Source: Bifidobacterium sp. ESL0745
Lineage (GTDB): Bacteria > Actinomycetota > Actinomycetes > Actinomycetales > Bifidobacteriaceae
DNA: 64,000 nucleotides
NCBI RefSeq assembly: GCF_029433335.1
Contig: NZ_JAQTHX010000001.1
Coordinates: 682,001-746,000, forward strand
Reading direction: 5' to 3'
The translations under genes and the position numbers were made by a program. Within the stretch, counting starts at the first letter, position 1, and each line of letters opens with the position of its first letter. Under the pieces are notes generated by a model. That model saw nothing but the letters and a program-made list of their open reading frames with translations. It was not told where the DNA came from and ran no database searches. Shown one piece after another: positions 27,911 to 37,703 of the stretch.

Positions 27911-29524
27911 TTACAGTCCCGCGTCGGCCAGCGAAATGTATCCAGGCTCAATCAACAGGTGTTTGAGGTTACCTGCGCTGATGGCCATCGGCTTTCGATG
28001 AATGGTAGCAACCTTGGTGTCATTGATCGAAAGAGTCTTCACGTAGGAAAGATCGGTCAGGGTTTTCCCGGAAACCATTGCGGCCGTCGCCACGGCTATA
28101 TCGCCCGAAAGATGCTGAATGTCTTCCATTCCCGTCATCCATTGTTTGCCGTTGACAATCTCAGGCATCATGTCGGCATAGGCCCCGTAACCTGTGACAA
28201 TCGGCCAAGCCAGACTTTCTGTGCTGTTCGTTTGTGTTTCCGTCTCGGTCCCACTTACATTCTGTTTGCTATCTCTCGGCTTTGGAGGCGCCTGTCGATT
28301 GAGATTGTGTTTGCCGGTAAGCGTGCCGACGATGCCGGACACTTCAATCTCAGGGTTGATGTCGGCTGCGCTACCGGTGTATTTAAGATCACCAAGCTCG
28401 TCGATAACCGCCGAGGAAACGAAGCCGTTCATGGCGATGATGCCGTCGACGTGCACCGGCTTGCCGTCTTTGGAGGAACCGGTGAGTCGGGTGTTCAATT
28501 CGCTTTTTATCTCAGCAGTTTTGGATGCCTTGAACGATACGGATCTCCAATCGTTCTCGGAGCTGGCGGAGGTGAGGATCTTTGAAGGGCTCACGGCCTG
28601 CCCGTCTTTGAAATAGGGCCCTAACACACTCCAAATACCTGCGAATGCCTCTGAAGAGAATCGCTCTGTCGTCTTGCAAGTGGAGTCATCCTCGCTTACC
28701 GGCATCATGATTTCGATGGATTTGGGATGGACCTTGGTGGTTTTGGCCAATGCAAGTTTTGAAACCAGCTGACGGGCTTGAAGCGCACCGATTTGGCGTG
28801 GGGTCGACATGCTGACGAAGAGGTCCGGGTTGAAGTCCTGAATGGGATTGGAGAGGATGATGGTGTGAGCTCCGGCTTTTTGCGCCAATTTCATGGCTTT
28901 CGCCAGTTTTTCCATGGCGGTGGCCTCATCACTGTCCGTCTTGTTTTGCTGCTGATCCGAGTTCTGCGAAGAAGTGGTTGATGATGAGCCGGCATCCGCG
29001 GTGGAACTTGCCTTGTCTTGGCCGTCGTTGTTTTCCGTGTCGTAGTTTTGTGCATCCACCGGGTTGGTGACATAATCGCCGTATTGTTCGTTCCCTTTGT
29101 TTCCCGAAATGGCCGGAGCGATGATCAGCGTTGTGTGGTGGTAGGTTTGCGAGGATTGCGAAGAAAGCTGGTTGACAACGTAGTCTTGAACGTCTTCGCT
29201 TTGCTTGACCAGGTTGCCATCGGTTTTCACCTTGATGTTTTTCGAATTGAAGCCAGCTTCGTCCAAGGATTTTGTGATTTCAGGAACGAGCTTCGCCCAT
29301 TTGTTCAGTGGGGTATGCGACGAGATGGAAATGCCGTCCGAGGGCGTGAAGATCATGATTTTGCTTTTGGCTGCCGCCGAGCTTTCGGACACCTTATCCG
29401 TGTCTATCGAGGTGGTTTCGTTATCCTGTTTCGGGGCGCCACACGCGAGCGTTGACATCGTCAAAACAGCCGCGGTGGCAAAAGCCGCAAATCGTGCCAA
29501 GAAGCGCTTGCCACGCGTCGCCAT
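27911..29524 (-). CDS. Sugar-binding-type lipoprotein, orphan
   Basis: The 537-residue protein begins with a lipoprotein signal peptide and lipobox STLAC. The mature part resembles periplasmic binding proteins of the sugar ABC/LacI fold: IMIFTPSDGISISSHTPLNKW, a SLDEAGF helix, IILSNPIQDFNPDLFVSM, and VDGIIAMNGFVSSAVIDEL. An acidic Ser/Asn/Gln-rich stretch (about 185-210) interrupts the domain. No permease or ATPase is nearby, so it could serve another transporter or a signalling role. The frame is open 12 codons further upstream, but AAGGAC and the signal peptide support 29524. icd lies just upstream on the same strand. Confidence 0.8.
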   Translation of the reverse strand: MATRGKRFLARFAAFATAAVLTMSTLACGAPKQDNETTSIDTDKVSESSAAAKSKIMIFTPSDGISISSHTPLNKWAKLVPEITKSLDEAGFNSKNIKVKTDGNLVKQSEDVQDYVVNQLSSQSSQTYHHTTLIIAPAISGNKGNEQYGDYVTNPVDAQNYDTENNDGQDKASSTADAGSSSTTSSQNSDQQQNKTDSDEATAMEKLAKAMKLAQKAGAHTIILSNPIQDFNPDLFVSMSTPRQIGALQARQLVSKLALAKTTKVHPKSIEIMMPVSEDDSTCKTTERFSSEAFAGIWSVLGPYFKDGQAVSPSKILTSASSENDWRSVSFKASKTAEIKSELNTRLTGSSKDGKPVHVDGIIAMNGFVSSAVIDELGDLKYTGSAADINPEIEVSGIVGTLTGKHNLNRQAPPKPRDSKQNVSGTETETQTNSTESLAWPIVTGYGAYADMMPEIVNGKQWMTGMEDIQHLSGDIAVATAAMVSGKTLTDLSYVKTLSINDTKVATIHRKPMAISAGNLKHLLIEPGYISLADAGL

Positions 29525-29593
29525 AGTCCAGTCCTTATCTTCACAATTACCGTTGATCACTACCGATATTAGCCCGAGGCCGATATGAGGAAG

Positions 29594-29634
29594 CGTCGCC
29601 GCAGTGGGGTTACAGGAATCGTCCTACGGCGACG
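29594..29634 (-). terminator. Possible terminator of icd
   Basis: An 11-bp stem with one wobble (29594-29604 with 29624-29634) lies between icd and the lipoprotein gene on the minus strand. The T tract after it is weak, so it may be an attenuator rather than a full stop. Confidence 0.4.
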
Positions 29635-29647
29635 TATAGATCGCTGT

Positions 29648-30871
29648 TCACTGTCGCTGTGCGAGTTCCCTTTGAAGCCCCTCGTCCAGCGCGTCCATGA
29701 ACCCTTCCGTGTCAAGCCAGGCCTGATTCGGTCCGATGAGCATGGCAAGGTCTTTGGTCATCCTTCCGCTTTCCACGGTCTTGATGATCACATGTTCAAG
29801 CGTTTCGGCGAAATTCGCGACTTCGGACGTCTCGTCAAGCTTGGCGCGTTGCTTCAATCCGCCGGTCCAGGCATAAATCGAGGCGATGGGATTGGTCGAG
29901 GTTTTCTCGCCTTTTAGCCAGCGGCGGTAGTGACGGGTCACGGTGCCGTGCGCGGCTTCCGCCTCGACGGTCTGTCCGTCAGGCGTCATCAACACTGAGG
30001 TCATCAGTCCCAGCGACCCGAAACCTTGCGCCACCGAATCGGACTGCACATCGCCGTCGTAGTTCTTGCACGCCCAGATGTAGCCGCCATGCCATTTCAT
30101 TGTGCTGGCCACCATATCGTCGATGAGGCGGTGCTCGTATGTGAGCCCTTCCTTTTCAAAACGGTCCTTGTATTCGGTTTCGAAGACTTCGGCAAAGATA
30201 TCCTTGAATTCACCGTCGTAGGCTTTGAGGATCGTGTTCTTGGTGGAAAGATACACCGGATAATGCCGCATGAGCCCATAGTTGAAGCAGGCACGTGCGA
30301 ACCCGCGGATGGAATCGTCAAGGTTGTATTGCACCTGAGCCACGCCGTCGCCGGGATAGTCGTAAACCACGTGTTCGACGGGCTCGCTGCCGTCGGCAGG
30401 CGTGAAGGTGACAGTCAGGCGTCCGGGCTTGCCGACTTTGAAATCGGTCGCCTTGTACTGGTCGCCGAAGGCGTGCCTCGCCACGACGATCGGTTTTTCC
30501 CAACCTGGGACCAAACGCGGGATGTTGGAGATGACGATGGGTTCGCGGAAAATGGTGCCGCCAAGAATGTTGCGGATGGTGCCGTTCGGTGATTTCCACA
30601 TTTTTTTGAGATTGAATTCCTTGACACGCGCCTCATCGGGGGTGATGGTGGCGCATTTGACGCCGACATGGTGCTTTTTGATGGCGTTTGCCGCGTCGAT
30701 GGTCACCTGGTCGTCGGTGGCGTCGCGGTTTTCGATACCGAGGTCGTAATAGTCAAGATTGATATCCAGATATGGCAGGATAAGACGATTCTTGATATCC
30801 TTCCAAATCACTCTGGTCATTTCGTCGCCATCGAGTTCCGCAACCGTTCCCTTGACTTTGATTTTTTCCAT
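29648..30871 (-). CDS. icd: NADP-dependent isocitrate dehydrogenase (dimeric, eukaryotic-type)
   Basis: The enzyme decarboxylates isocitrate to 2-oxoglutarate with NADP. The 407-residue length and signature segments [29 protein letters not shown] and [15 protein letters not shown], together with the ending [12 protein letters not shown] and [13 protein letters not shown], mark the subfamily II homodimeric type shared with eukaryotes. Bifidobacteria have an incomplete citrate cycle and use this step to supply glutamate. It is divergent from guaB3. Confidence 0.97.
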   Translation of the reverse strand: MEKIKVKGTVAELDGDEMTRVIWKDIKNRLILPYLDINLDYYDLGIENRDATDDQVTIDAANAIKKHHVGVKCATITPDEARVKEFNLKKMWKSPNGTIRNILGGTIFREPIVISNIPRLVPGWEKPIVVARHAFGDQYKATDFKVGKPGRLTVTFTPADGSEPVEHVVYDYPGDGVAQVQYNLDDSIRGFARACFNYGLMRHYPVYLSTKNTILKAYDGEFKDIFAEVFETEYKDRFEKEGLTYEHRLIDDMVASTMKWHGGYIWACKNYDGDVQSDSVAQGFGSLGLMTSVLMTPDGQTVEAEAAHGTVTRHYRRWLKGEKTSTNPIASIYAWTGGLKQRAKLDETSEVANFAETLEHVIIKTVESGRMTKDLAMLIGPNQAWLDTEGFMDALDEGLQRELAQRQ

Positions 30872-31012
30872 GCTGTTGTTCCTCCAGTGTCCGATTGCGG
30901 CTATTATCTCGCTTCAATATGTCTGAGGTGTTGCTTTGGTTGTTTGGCGAGACAGATTTTCGCTGGTTTTTGCATCTGTTTTTGGTCATGTAGAGGAAGT
31001 AACCTTAAAAAC

Positions 31013-32137
31013 ATGACTCAGGAAATTGAAATCGGTTTGGGCAAAAAAGGCCGTTTGGCCTATTCGTTGGACGATATCGCCATCGTTCCCTCGCGCAGGA
31101 CACGCGATCCGAAGGACGTATCGACGGCATGGCAGATTGACGCCTATCAGTTCGACGTCCCGGTGCTTTCGGCTCCTATGGATTCGGTGACCAGCCCCGC
31201 AACGGCGATTGCGATGGGCAAGCTGGGTGCTCTTGGCGTACTGGATCTTGAGGGATTGTGGACCCGTTATGACGATCCTCAGCCGCTTCTTGACGAAATC
31301 AGCCAGCTTGATGAGGCTGATGCCACTGCACGTCTTCAACAGATTTATGCCGAACCGATCAAGCCGGAGCTGATCACCCGCCGTCTTCATGAGATTCGTG
31401 ATGCCGGTGTCACGGTTGCCGGCGCGCTTTCGCCCCAGCGCACCCAGGAATTCTATTCGACGGTCATCGACGCCGGGGTCGATCTGTTCGTCATTCGTGG
31501 TACGGCGGTTTCGGCGGAACATGTTTCGCAAAGCCATGAGCCGCTGAACCTGAAGAAATTCATCTACGATCTTGATGTGCCGGTCATTGTCGGGGGAGCG
31601 GCCAGCTACACCGCCGCGCTTCACTTGATGCGTACCGGTGCCGCCGGCGTGTTGGTCGGTTTCGGTGGAGGGGCCGTTTCCGCGACCCGTGCCACCATCG
31701 GCGTCCATGCCCCTCTGGCCACGGCAATTGCCGATGTGGCCGAGGCAAGGCGTGATTACATGGATGAGTCTGGCGGACGGTATGTGCAGATTATCGCCGA
31801 CGGCGGGATGGGTACTTCCGGTTCGTTCGTGAAGGCCTTGGCGTTGGGCGCTGATGCCGTCATGCTCGGTGCCCCATTGGCCCGAGCCGAGGAGGCTCCA
31901 GGCAAGGGCACACATTGGGGCGCCGAAGCCCGCCATCCGTCTCTGCCTCGCGGCAAGCGTTCCAAGGTCGGTACGGTGGCCCCGCTGCAGCAGATTCTCT
32001 TCGGGCCCAGCCACAGTGCCGACGGCACGGTCAATTTCATCGGTGCATTGCGTCGCGCCATGGCTTCAACGGGTTATGTCGACCTCAAGAACTTCCAGCA
32101 TTGCGACGTCGCTGTGACCCTCGCACATCTGGGTTAA
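31013..32137 (+). CDS. guaB3: GuaB3 family IMP dehydrogenase-related protein
   Basis: The 374-residue protein is the actinobacterial GuaB3 type: IGLGKKGRLAYSLDDIAIVPSRRTRDP at the start, then APMDSVTSP, and a C-terminal GGRYVQIIADGGMGTSG. It lacks the CBS domains of true IMP dehydrogenase. The loop that carries the catalytic Cys in IMPDH (GSICTTR) here reads GAVSATR, with Ser223 in the Cys position. IMP dehydrogenase activity is therefore doubtful and its reaction should not be assumed. The frame is open far upstream, but MTQEIEIG is the conserved start; a GAGGAAG element lies about 14 nt before it. Confidence 0.92.
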   Translation: MTQEIEIGLGKKGRLAYSLDDIAIVPSRRTRDPKDVSTAWQIDAYQFDVPVLSAPMDSVTSPATAIAMGKLGALGVLDLEGLWTRYDDPQPLLDEISQLDEADATARLQQIYAEPIKPELITRRLHEIRDAGVTVAGALSPQRTQEFYSTVIDAGVDLFVIRGTAVSAEHVSQSHEPLNLKKFIYDLDVPVIVGGAASYTAALHLMRTGAAGVLVGFGGGAVSATRATIGVHAPLATAIADVAEARRDYMDESGGRYVQIIADGGMGTSGSFVKALALGADAVMLGAPLARAEEAPGKGTHWGAEARHPSLPRGKRSKVGTVAPLQQILFGPSHSADGTVNFIGALRRAMASTGYVDLKNFQHCDVAVTLAHLG

Positions 32138-32157
32138 CTGGTCGATCAATCGCCGTC

Positions 32158-32194
32158 AATGGGCTATCCGCATCGCGCGGTAGTCCATTTTTTG
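32158..32194 (+). terminator. Terminator of guaB3
   Basis: A stem of 13-14 bp with one wobble and one bulge (32158-32171 with 32177-32189) is followed by a T6 run. Confidence 0.85.
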
Positions 32195-32375
32195 TAGCCT
32201 CGATTTTATGGCTTCGACCTCATTATTTTGTAATATTTGTCAGCAAATGTGGTTCAAGATTTGCGTGTAAACCTTGAATAATCTTGATTTTTCTCGAAAT
32301 GGTCGCATAGTTTTTGACATTCACACAAATATCTGATGCGCTGTATGTATTTAAAAAACACAAGGAGGCGCAACA

Positions 32376-32879
32376 ATGACTACTCAAACGCAAGTGCAGC
32401 CCTTGCATATGAGCATGATGGACCATTCCGGACTGGCGGCCTGTGACGGATCCATTCGAATCGAATTATCGAACCGTCCGGTTCCCTACCATATTTCACG
32501 ATGCTATCCGGGAACGATGAGCGAGGCGGACTGCCGGCAGTTCGCATTGTCCTCCTGCAGGCTTGCGTGCATGAGTCTCGACGTGGTGCGGGGTCGCACG
32601 CCGCCCCAGAGCCTTCAACAAGCGCTTAGCGGACCGTGCATTCAACGGCTGGAAACGATGTCGTATCTGCTGGAGAACCATCTTCGCACCCATCAGGACC
32701 TCAAGGCCAAGCTGTGTTACCTTCCGGCCGTCCCGACCTTGGTGCATGCGACGTTGGTCAGCCCCGATACCACCGAGACAGTGGTAAGCCTCGGCGTCGG
32801 CAAGACGACATATTGGGTCACCTTGGTGTTCAGACGTACTGGATCCCGATGGGTCTGCACTACTGCGGACCTTGGATGA
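32376..32879 (+). CDS. Rv3235-family protein
   Basis: This 167-residue protein resembles the actinobacterial Rv3235 family of unknown function. Supporting segments are the helix with LSSCRLACMSLDVVRGRTPPQSLQQALS, the second helix ending HLRTHQDLKAKLCY, and the final strand pair TTYWVTLVFRRTGSRWVCTTADLG. The family protein is small, probably cytoplasmic, and has no known activity. AAGGAGG precedes the ATG at good spacing. fadD follows after 82 nt. Confidence 0.75.
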   Translation: MTTQTQVQPLHMSMMDHSGLAACDGSIRIELSNRPVPYHISRCYPGTMSEADCRQFALSSCRLACMSLDVVRGRTPPQSLQQALSGPCIQRLETMSYLLENHLRTHQDLKAKLCYLPAVPTLVHATLVSPDTTETVVSLGVGKTTYWVTLVFRRTGSRWVCTTADLG

Positions 32880-32948
32880 GAGAACCGGAAAGAAGCTATT
32901 ACAACTTAGCGGAAGTTACGCTAACGTAGCATTGGGGTTACGGTTGCG

Positions 32949-32962
32949 TATAGTTGTGTCTA
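32949..32962 (+). promoter_or_regulatory. -10 element placed for a leaderless fadD transcript
   Basis: TATAGT at 32949-32954 lies 7 bp before the fadD ATG, which has no Shine-Dalgarno sequence. A nearby inverted repeat TTAGCG/CGCTAA (32907-32925) could be an operator. Confidence 0.4.
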
Positions 32963-35007
32963 TGTTGCGAGAATTTTATTTGGACCCTGTCACCAAGACC
33001 ACAGATAAAGACACCATCTATTCATTGTTGTCGAAGCGAGCTGGAAAAGACCCTGATGGAGCCATTGCGGAGTGGCTCGATGAGGATACACAGCAGTGGC
33101 ACACCGTCACAGCCGGCGAAATGCTTGCGCGTGTGCGTAAGGTCGCCAAGGGACTTATGGGTTTGGGCGCGAAGGCCGGAAGCATGGTCGTCATCTACGC
33201 GGCCACCAGCTATGAGTGGGGCGTGGTGGATTTTGCCTGTGCGGCCATCGGAGCGGTGAGTGTGCCAATCTACGAGACGGATTCACCCAAGCAGGCCAAG
33301 GGCATCGTCGAGGATGTCGACCCGATTGTGGCCTTCGGCGGAGACGCCGAGCATACGCAGACACTTGAGGAATTCCGACGCGACCGTGACGGGCTCAAAT
33401 ACGTCTTCAATCTTCAGGAGGACGGTCTTGAGGCCGTGGCTGATTTCGGCACATCAGTCAGTGATGACGAGCTTGATGAGGCTATTTCCCGTGTGCGTGC
33501 CGACGACATGCTGACCATCGTCTATACCTCCGGATCCACCGGAGCGCCCAAGGGCGTTATGCTTTCCCACCGCAATTTTGTCTCCACCGTCTTCATTGGA
33601 TGGGCTGTCCTTGACGACATGCTCTTCCAGCCGAGCCGGCTGTTGCTCTTCCTGCCGTTGGCCCACTGCTTTGCCCGTTACATCCAGTATGTCGCCATCG
33701 GAGCCAAAGGCGTCGTAGGCTATACGCCGAGCGCCAAGCACCTGCTGACGGATCTGCGTACCTTCAAGCCGACCTATCTGCTCGGCGTGCCGCGTGTGTT
33801 CGAAAAGGTCTACAATGCCGCATCCCAGAAAGCCGGAGCAGGTTTGCAGGGTCGCGTCTTCAATATGGCGTTCGATCATTTTGTCAAGTGGTCGAAGGAC
33901 CAGCAGGCTGGTCGCGGACATAGCCTTGCCGAACAGCTCAAGCACAAGTTCTATATGAAGACAGTCGGTGCCTCTGTGCGCAGCGCCCTTGGCCCGAACC
34001 TCAAGTACGTCGCCTGCGGCGGTGCCCCGATGAACGCCGATCTGGCGCATTTCTTCAACGGCATGGACGGCATCACCTTCATTCAGGGTTATGGCATGAC
34101 CGAAACCGCCGCGCCTTGCATTGTGAGCTTCCAGGACTTCAACAAGGTCGGAGCCGTCGGACGTCCCGGCACCGGTATCGCCGTCAAACTTGCCGATGAC
34201 GACGAGCTTCTGATCAACGGTGAGGATGTCTTCCTCGGCTATTACAAGCAGCCCGAACTCACGGCCGAAGCCAAGGAGCCAGGCGGCTGGGTGCATTCCG
34301 GCGACATCGCACAGATCGACGACGACGGCTTCGTTTACATCACCGGCCGCAAGAAGGACATCATCATCACCGCCGGCGGCAAGAACGTTAGCCCCGCCCC
34401 GATGGAAGATACCATCGGCACTTGCCCGATCGTTTCCCACGCCGTCGTCATCGGTGATGGCCGCCCCTTCATCGCCGCGCTCATCGAGCTCGACCCTGAA
34501 ATGGTTCGCTCTTGGCTCGCTAACAACAGGATGGACGAAAGCATGCCGATGACGCAGATCGTCAAGAACGATGCGGTACGTGCGTACGTTCAGCAATATA
34601 TCGATCAGGCCAACAGCTCGGTCTCCCGCGCAGAATCCGTGCGAAAATTCGTTATCGTCGAAGACCAGTTCACTCAGGAGAACGGCATGCTCACCCCGAG
34701 CATGAAGGTTGTGCGTCCCGAGGTGCTCAAACACTATGCCGATCTCATCAACACGCAGGTCTATACTCCGAAGACGCGAGTCAAACCGGCGCCGTCGGCC
34801 GCGGCCGGTTTCATCGACAAGACCGCAGAATCCGTGCGCCAGGCCACCGACGCGATGACCCCCAAGGTTCGTGAGGCCTACGAACAGGCCAAGCAGAATG
34901 TCGGGGCTCGTCTTGCTGAACGTGAGGCGGAGCATGAAGACGGCGACCCGTGGAAGGAAACGCCGAAGTCCGAAGAGCAAGAAAACGATTCGCCGGCCAA
35001 CAAATAA
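32962..35007 (+). CDS. fadD: Long-chain fatty acid-CoA ligase / AMP-dependent synthetase
   Basis: The 681-residue enzyme activates fatty acids to acyl-CoA through an acyl-adenylate. The P-loop-like motif [16 protein letters not shown] is near residue 190, followed by [14 protein letters not shown], the GYGMTETAA motif and the [25 protein letters not shown] hinge. A polar C-terminal tail of about 80 residues is extra. The chosen start [10 protein letters not shown] is the conserved family start, although the frame is open upstream and overlaps the Rv3235-like gene. Bifidobacteria do not degrade fatty acids, so recycling of exogenous or membrane fatty acids is likely. Confidence 0.93.
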   Translation: MLREFYLDPVTKTTDKDTIYSLLSKRAGKDPDGAIAEWLDEDTQQWHTVTAGEMLARVRKVAKGLMGLGAKAGSMVVIYAATSYEWGVVDFACAAIGAVSVPIYETDSPKQAKGIVEDVDPIVAFGGDAEHTQTLEEFRRDRDGLKYVFNLQEDGLEAVADFGTSVSDDELDEAISRVRADDMLTIVYTSGSTGAPKGVMLSHRNFVSTVFIGWAVLDDMLFQPSRLLLFLPLAHCFARYIQYVAIGAKGVVGYTPSAKHLLTDLRTFKPTYLLGVPRVFEKVYNAASQKAGAGLQGRVFNMAFDHFVKWSKDQQAGRGHSLAEQLKHKFYMKTVGASVRSALGPNLKYVACGGAPMNADLAHFFNGMDGITFIQGYGMTETAAPCIVSFQDFNKVGAVGRPGTGIAVKLADDDELLINGEDVFLGYYKQPELTAEAKEPGGWVHSGDIAQIDDDGFVYITGRKKDIIITAGGKNVSPAPMEDTIGTCPIVSHAVVIGDGRPFIAALIELDPEMVRSWLANNRMDESMPMTQIVKNDAVRAYVQQYIDQANSSVSRAESVRKFVIVEDQFTQENGMLTPSMKVVRPEVLKHYADLINTQVYTPKTRVKPAPSAAAGFIDKTAESVRQATDAMTPKVREAYEQAKQNVGARLAEREAEHEDGDPWKETPKSEEQENDSPANK

Positions 35008-35039
35008 AGGTTGTTAGTGAAGTCAAGAGGAGCAGTGCA

Positions 35040-35522
35040 TTGTCGCTACGAGAAATAAGGGTTGTGCCCGATCCTGTGTTGAGGACCCCGTGTGAACCAA
35101 TCCGAGAGATCACTCCCGCCGTTCGCAACATGGTTCAGGATCTATTGGATACCGTCGACGACCCAGGGCGTGCAGGCCTGTCGGCCAACCAAATCGGCAT
35201 CAGCCTCCGTGCGTTCTCCTATAACATCGACGGCAAGTTGGGCTACGTATTGAATCCGGTCCTCGAAGAGACCAGGGGAGAGCAGTACGGCGATGAGGGG
35301 TGCCTTTCGGTGCCGAAGCTTTGGTACAAAACGCGTCGCGCCGATTATGCCAGGGTTCGCGGAATGAATCTGGAAGGCAAGACGATCGTCGTGGAAGGCA
35401 CTGGCATCATGGGGCGAATGCTGCAGCATGAGACCGATCACCTCGATGGTCATATCTATCTGGATCGCCTCGAAAAGGAAGAGCGCAGAGAGGCCATGCG
35501 CCGCATGAGGGAGTTGCGCTGA
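35040..35522 (+). CDS. def: Peptide deformylase
   Basis: Def removes the formyl group from nascent protein N-termini. All three motifs are there: motif 1 [11 protein letters not shown], motif 2 EGCLSVP, and motif 3 QHETDHLDG with the metal-binding histidines. The likely start is TTG at 35040 (L-S-L-R-E-I-R), preceded by AGAGGAG at good spacing; there is an upstream frame that overlaps fadD and is not needed. The 160-residue product is a normal length. Confidence 0.93.
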   Translation: MSLREIRVVPDPVLRTPCEPIREITPAVRNMVQDLLDTVDDPGRAGLSANQIGISLRAFSYNIDGKLGYVLNPVLEETRGEQYGDEGCLSVPKLWYKTRRADYARVRGMNLEGKTIVVEGTGIMGRMLQHETDHLDGHIYLDRLEKEERREAMRRMRELR

Positions 35523-35558
35523 TCAGACGCTGGTTTCAATCTTTTTCATCGTTTTAAT

Positions 35559-35610
35559 CGCCTGGAAATCCGTACGGTATAAGTCGGATATCCGGGCGAT
35601 TTATTTTGTT
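35559..35610 (+). terminator. Terminator of def
   Basis: A 14-bp stem with one wobble and one mismatch (35559-35572 with 35585-35598) is followed by ATTTATTTTGTT. The remaining 35611-35829 gap has no gene; it contains the operator candidate at 35795. Confidence 0.75.
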
Positions 35611-35794
35611 GCGGTTGGCCTTGGTTTGCAACACGCCGATAGCGTAGTTGAAAGTCGGTTCATCGAGTTTACATTTAATGAAACAGGCGATTGAACTAAG
35701 CCTGTAGGTCATGATCGCGTCCGGGTGTCGGCTCTGAAGGTGGCAGTTTCTTCCCTCCATCGGATTGATGCTGACGTTGGCGCAGCATAAGAGA

Positions 35795-35806
35795 ACAAGT
35801 ACTTGT
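35795..35806. promoter_or_regulatory. Palindromic operator candidate before the ABC exporter operon
   Basis: ACAAGTACTTGT is a perfect 12-bp palindrome 23 bp before the ATG of the first exporter gene. Such a site just downstream of or overlapping a promoter is typical of TetR- or MarR-type repressors, but no regulator gene is adjacent. The assignment is an inference from symmetry and position. Confidence 0.4.
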
Positions 35807-35829
35807 CTGGGTGATACGAGGGCTCATCA

Positions 35830-37689
35830 ATGTATGTCGATCCACAACGCAACAAAAACGCCGGGAATCTCAGATGGATCATACAGTATTGCAAACCTGA
35901 CCTGCCAAGGGTGGCGGTTTCGCTGGTTCTGCTGTTTGTCAATGACGCCATGGCGATCATCATGCCGCTTCTGGCGGGCATGATCGTCGACCAGGTGATC
36001 GGAGCCAAGCATTTTGGCATCTTGACCCGCATCTGCGGAGCCATGATCGTGGTGACACTGGTACGCGTGATTTCACGCTATATCTATCAGATTCTGATGG
36101 AACGCTTCGCACAGAATTCCATCTACCGGCTGGTAAGCGACGAATACGAGAAGCTGCACGAGCTCGATTTCACCTACTTCAACCACACCCGCAACGGCGA
36201 CATCATGAGCCGCATGACATCCGACACTGATGCGATTCGTCACTTCCTGTGCTGGGTGAGCTACCAGGCCACCGATTGCGTGGTTATGCTACTTGGGGCC
36301 CTTTGCATGATGTACACCATCGATTGGCGGCTGGCGCTGGCGCTGACCTGCGTCACCCCGTTCCTCTTCCTGCTGACGCGGGCGCTCTCCAAACGTGCCG
36401 CACCTCTGTTCTACGCCATACGTAACTCGCTGGCCGACCTCAACTCCATGGTCGAGGAGAACATCGAAGGCAACCGCGTGGTCAAGGCCTTCGTCCGCGA
36501 GGATTACGAAACCGAGAAGTTCGACAAACGCAACGACGACTACATGCAAAAGAACATGGATTCCGCCTATAACAACCGCAGGTTCATGCCTTGGCTGGAC
36601 GGCCTTGGTTTCTTGTTGCAGCTGATCACGCTCGGCATCGGTGGCTTCCTGGTCATCAAAGGCTATATGACACTCGGCAATCTGGTCAGTTTCAACAGCC
36701 TTTTGTGGATGATCGACATCCCGGTGCGCCAGTCCGGCTGGCTGATCAACGACTGGCAGCGTTTTGGGGCAAGCTGTATCAAGATAAGGCGTCTGCTGAC
36801 CGCAGAATCCCGTATTACCGAGAAACCGCACGCACAGGAATCCATCAGGCAGGCCATCGACATTAAGGAACATGTTGGCGCACGCAGTACCGAGAACGTC
36901 GCCCCTGACCGTATGAGTGGCGAAATTCGCTTCGACCACGTCAGTTTCGCCTTCCCCGACGACCCTGAAACACCGGTGCTGAAGGATCTCAATTTCTATG
37001 TGCCTGCCGGTACGAAACTTGGCATTCTGGGGGAAACGGGCGCAGGCAAGTCCACACTGGTCAACCTTATCGCCCGCTTCTACGACCCGACCGTCGGCAC
37101 CGTCTTCCTCGACGGCATCGACGCAAGGGACTGGCCGCTGAAAACCCTGCGCAGCCAGGTGAGCATCGTTGCCCAGGACACGTTCCTCTTCTCCGATACC
37201 ATCGGTGACAACATCGGCTTCGGCGCCGGTCCCGCGCATTCCTCCGACCCGAATTACATCCGCCGCATGGCCGGTATCGCAGGGGCAGATGATTTCATCC
37301 GTTCCATGCCCGACGGTTATGACACCATCGTCGGCGAGCGCGGAGTCGGTCTTTCCGGAGGGCAGAAACAACGTCTGAGCCTCGCCCGATCGTTGGCCGA
37401 CAACCCGTCCATCCTCATCATGGACGACACCACCTCCGCGGTCGATATGGAAACCGAAGCGCAGATCCAGGATCACCTGCGTGACATGGAAACGAAGAAA
37501 ACGGTGGTGACCATCGCCCATCGCATCTCCTCGGTCAAGGATGCCGACCTGATTCTCGTATTGGAACACGGCCGCATCGTCGAGCGAGGCGACCACGAGC
37601 ATCTGGTGGCGGCGCACGGCCGTTACTGGGAGATCTACAAAAAACAGCTGGGCATTGAGTCCGGTGGTTCACAAGGCTTCGAAGAGTAG
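35830..37689 (+). CDS. ABC exporter, half-transporter with degenerate catalytic site (subunit A)
   Basis: The 619-residue protein has an N-terminal six-helix exporter domain and a C-terminal ATPase. The ATPase has Walker A GETGAGKST (about 400), signature LSGGQ (about 508) and a Walker B region reading IMDDTTSAVD, where the usual catalytic Glu is Asp. It is the first of two adjacent exporter genes. The degenerate Walker B here and the intact LSGGQ pair with the opposite pattern in the next protein, which is the arrangement known from heterodimeric multidrug exporters such as LmrCD, BmrCD and TM287/288. GAGGG lies 7 nt before the ATG. The substrate is unknown. Confidence 0.93.
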   Translation: MYVDPQRNKNAGNLRWIIQYCKPDLPRVAVSLVLLFVNDAMAIIMPLLAGMIVDQVIGAKHFGILTRICGAMIVVTLVRVISRYIYQILMERFAQNSIYRLVSDEYEKLHELDFTYFNHTRNGDIMSRMTSDTDAIRHFLCWVSYQATDCVVMLLGALCMMYTIDWRLALALTCVTPFLFLLTRALSKRAAPLFYAIRNSLADLNSMVEENIEGNRVVKAFVREDYETEKFDKRNDDYMQKNMDSAYNNRRFMPWLDGLGFLLQLITLGIGGFLVIKGYMTLGNLVSFNSLLWMIDIPVRQSGWLINDWQRFGASCIKIRRLLTAESRITEKPHAQESIRQAIDIKEHVGARSTENVAPDRMSGEIRFDHVSFAFPDDPETPVLKDLNFYVPAGTKLGILGETGAGKSTLVNLIARFYDPTVGTVFLDGIDARDWPLKTLRSQVSIVAQDTFLFSDTIGDNIGFGAGPAHSSDPNYIRRMAGIAGADDFIRSMPDGYDTIVGERGVGLSGGQKQRLSLARSLADNPSILIMDDTTSAVDMETEAQIQDHLRDMETKKTVVTIAHRISSVKDADLILVLEHGRIVERGDHEHLVAAHGRYWEIYKKQLGIESGGSQGFEE

Positions 37690-37703
37690 GGAAGGAGGAT
37701 ATC

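Noticed and set aside
33454..34980. A 508-residue minus-strand frame opposite fadD
   Set aside because: Shadow of fadD; its start has no ribosome-binding site and no domain is recognised.
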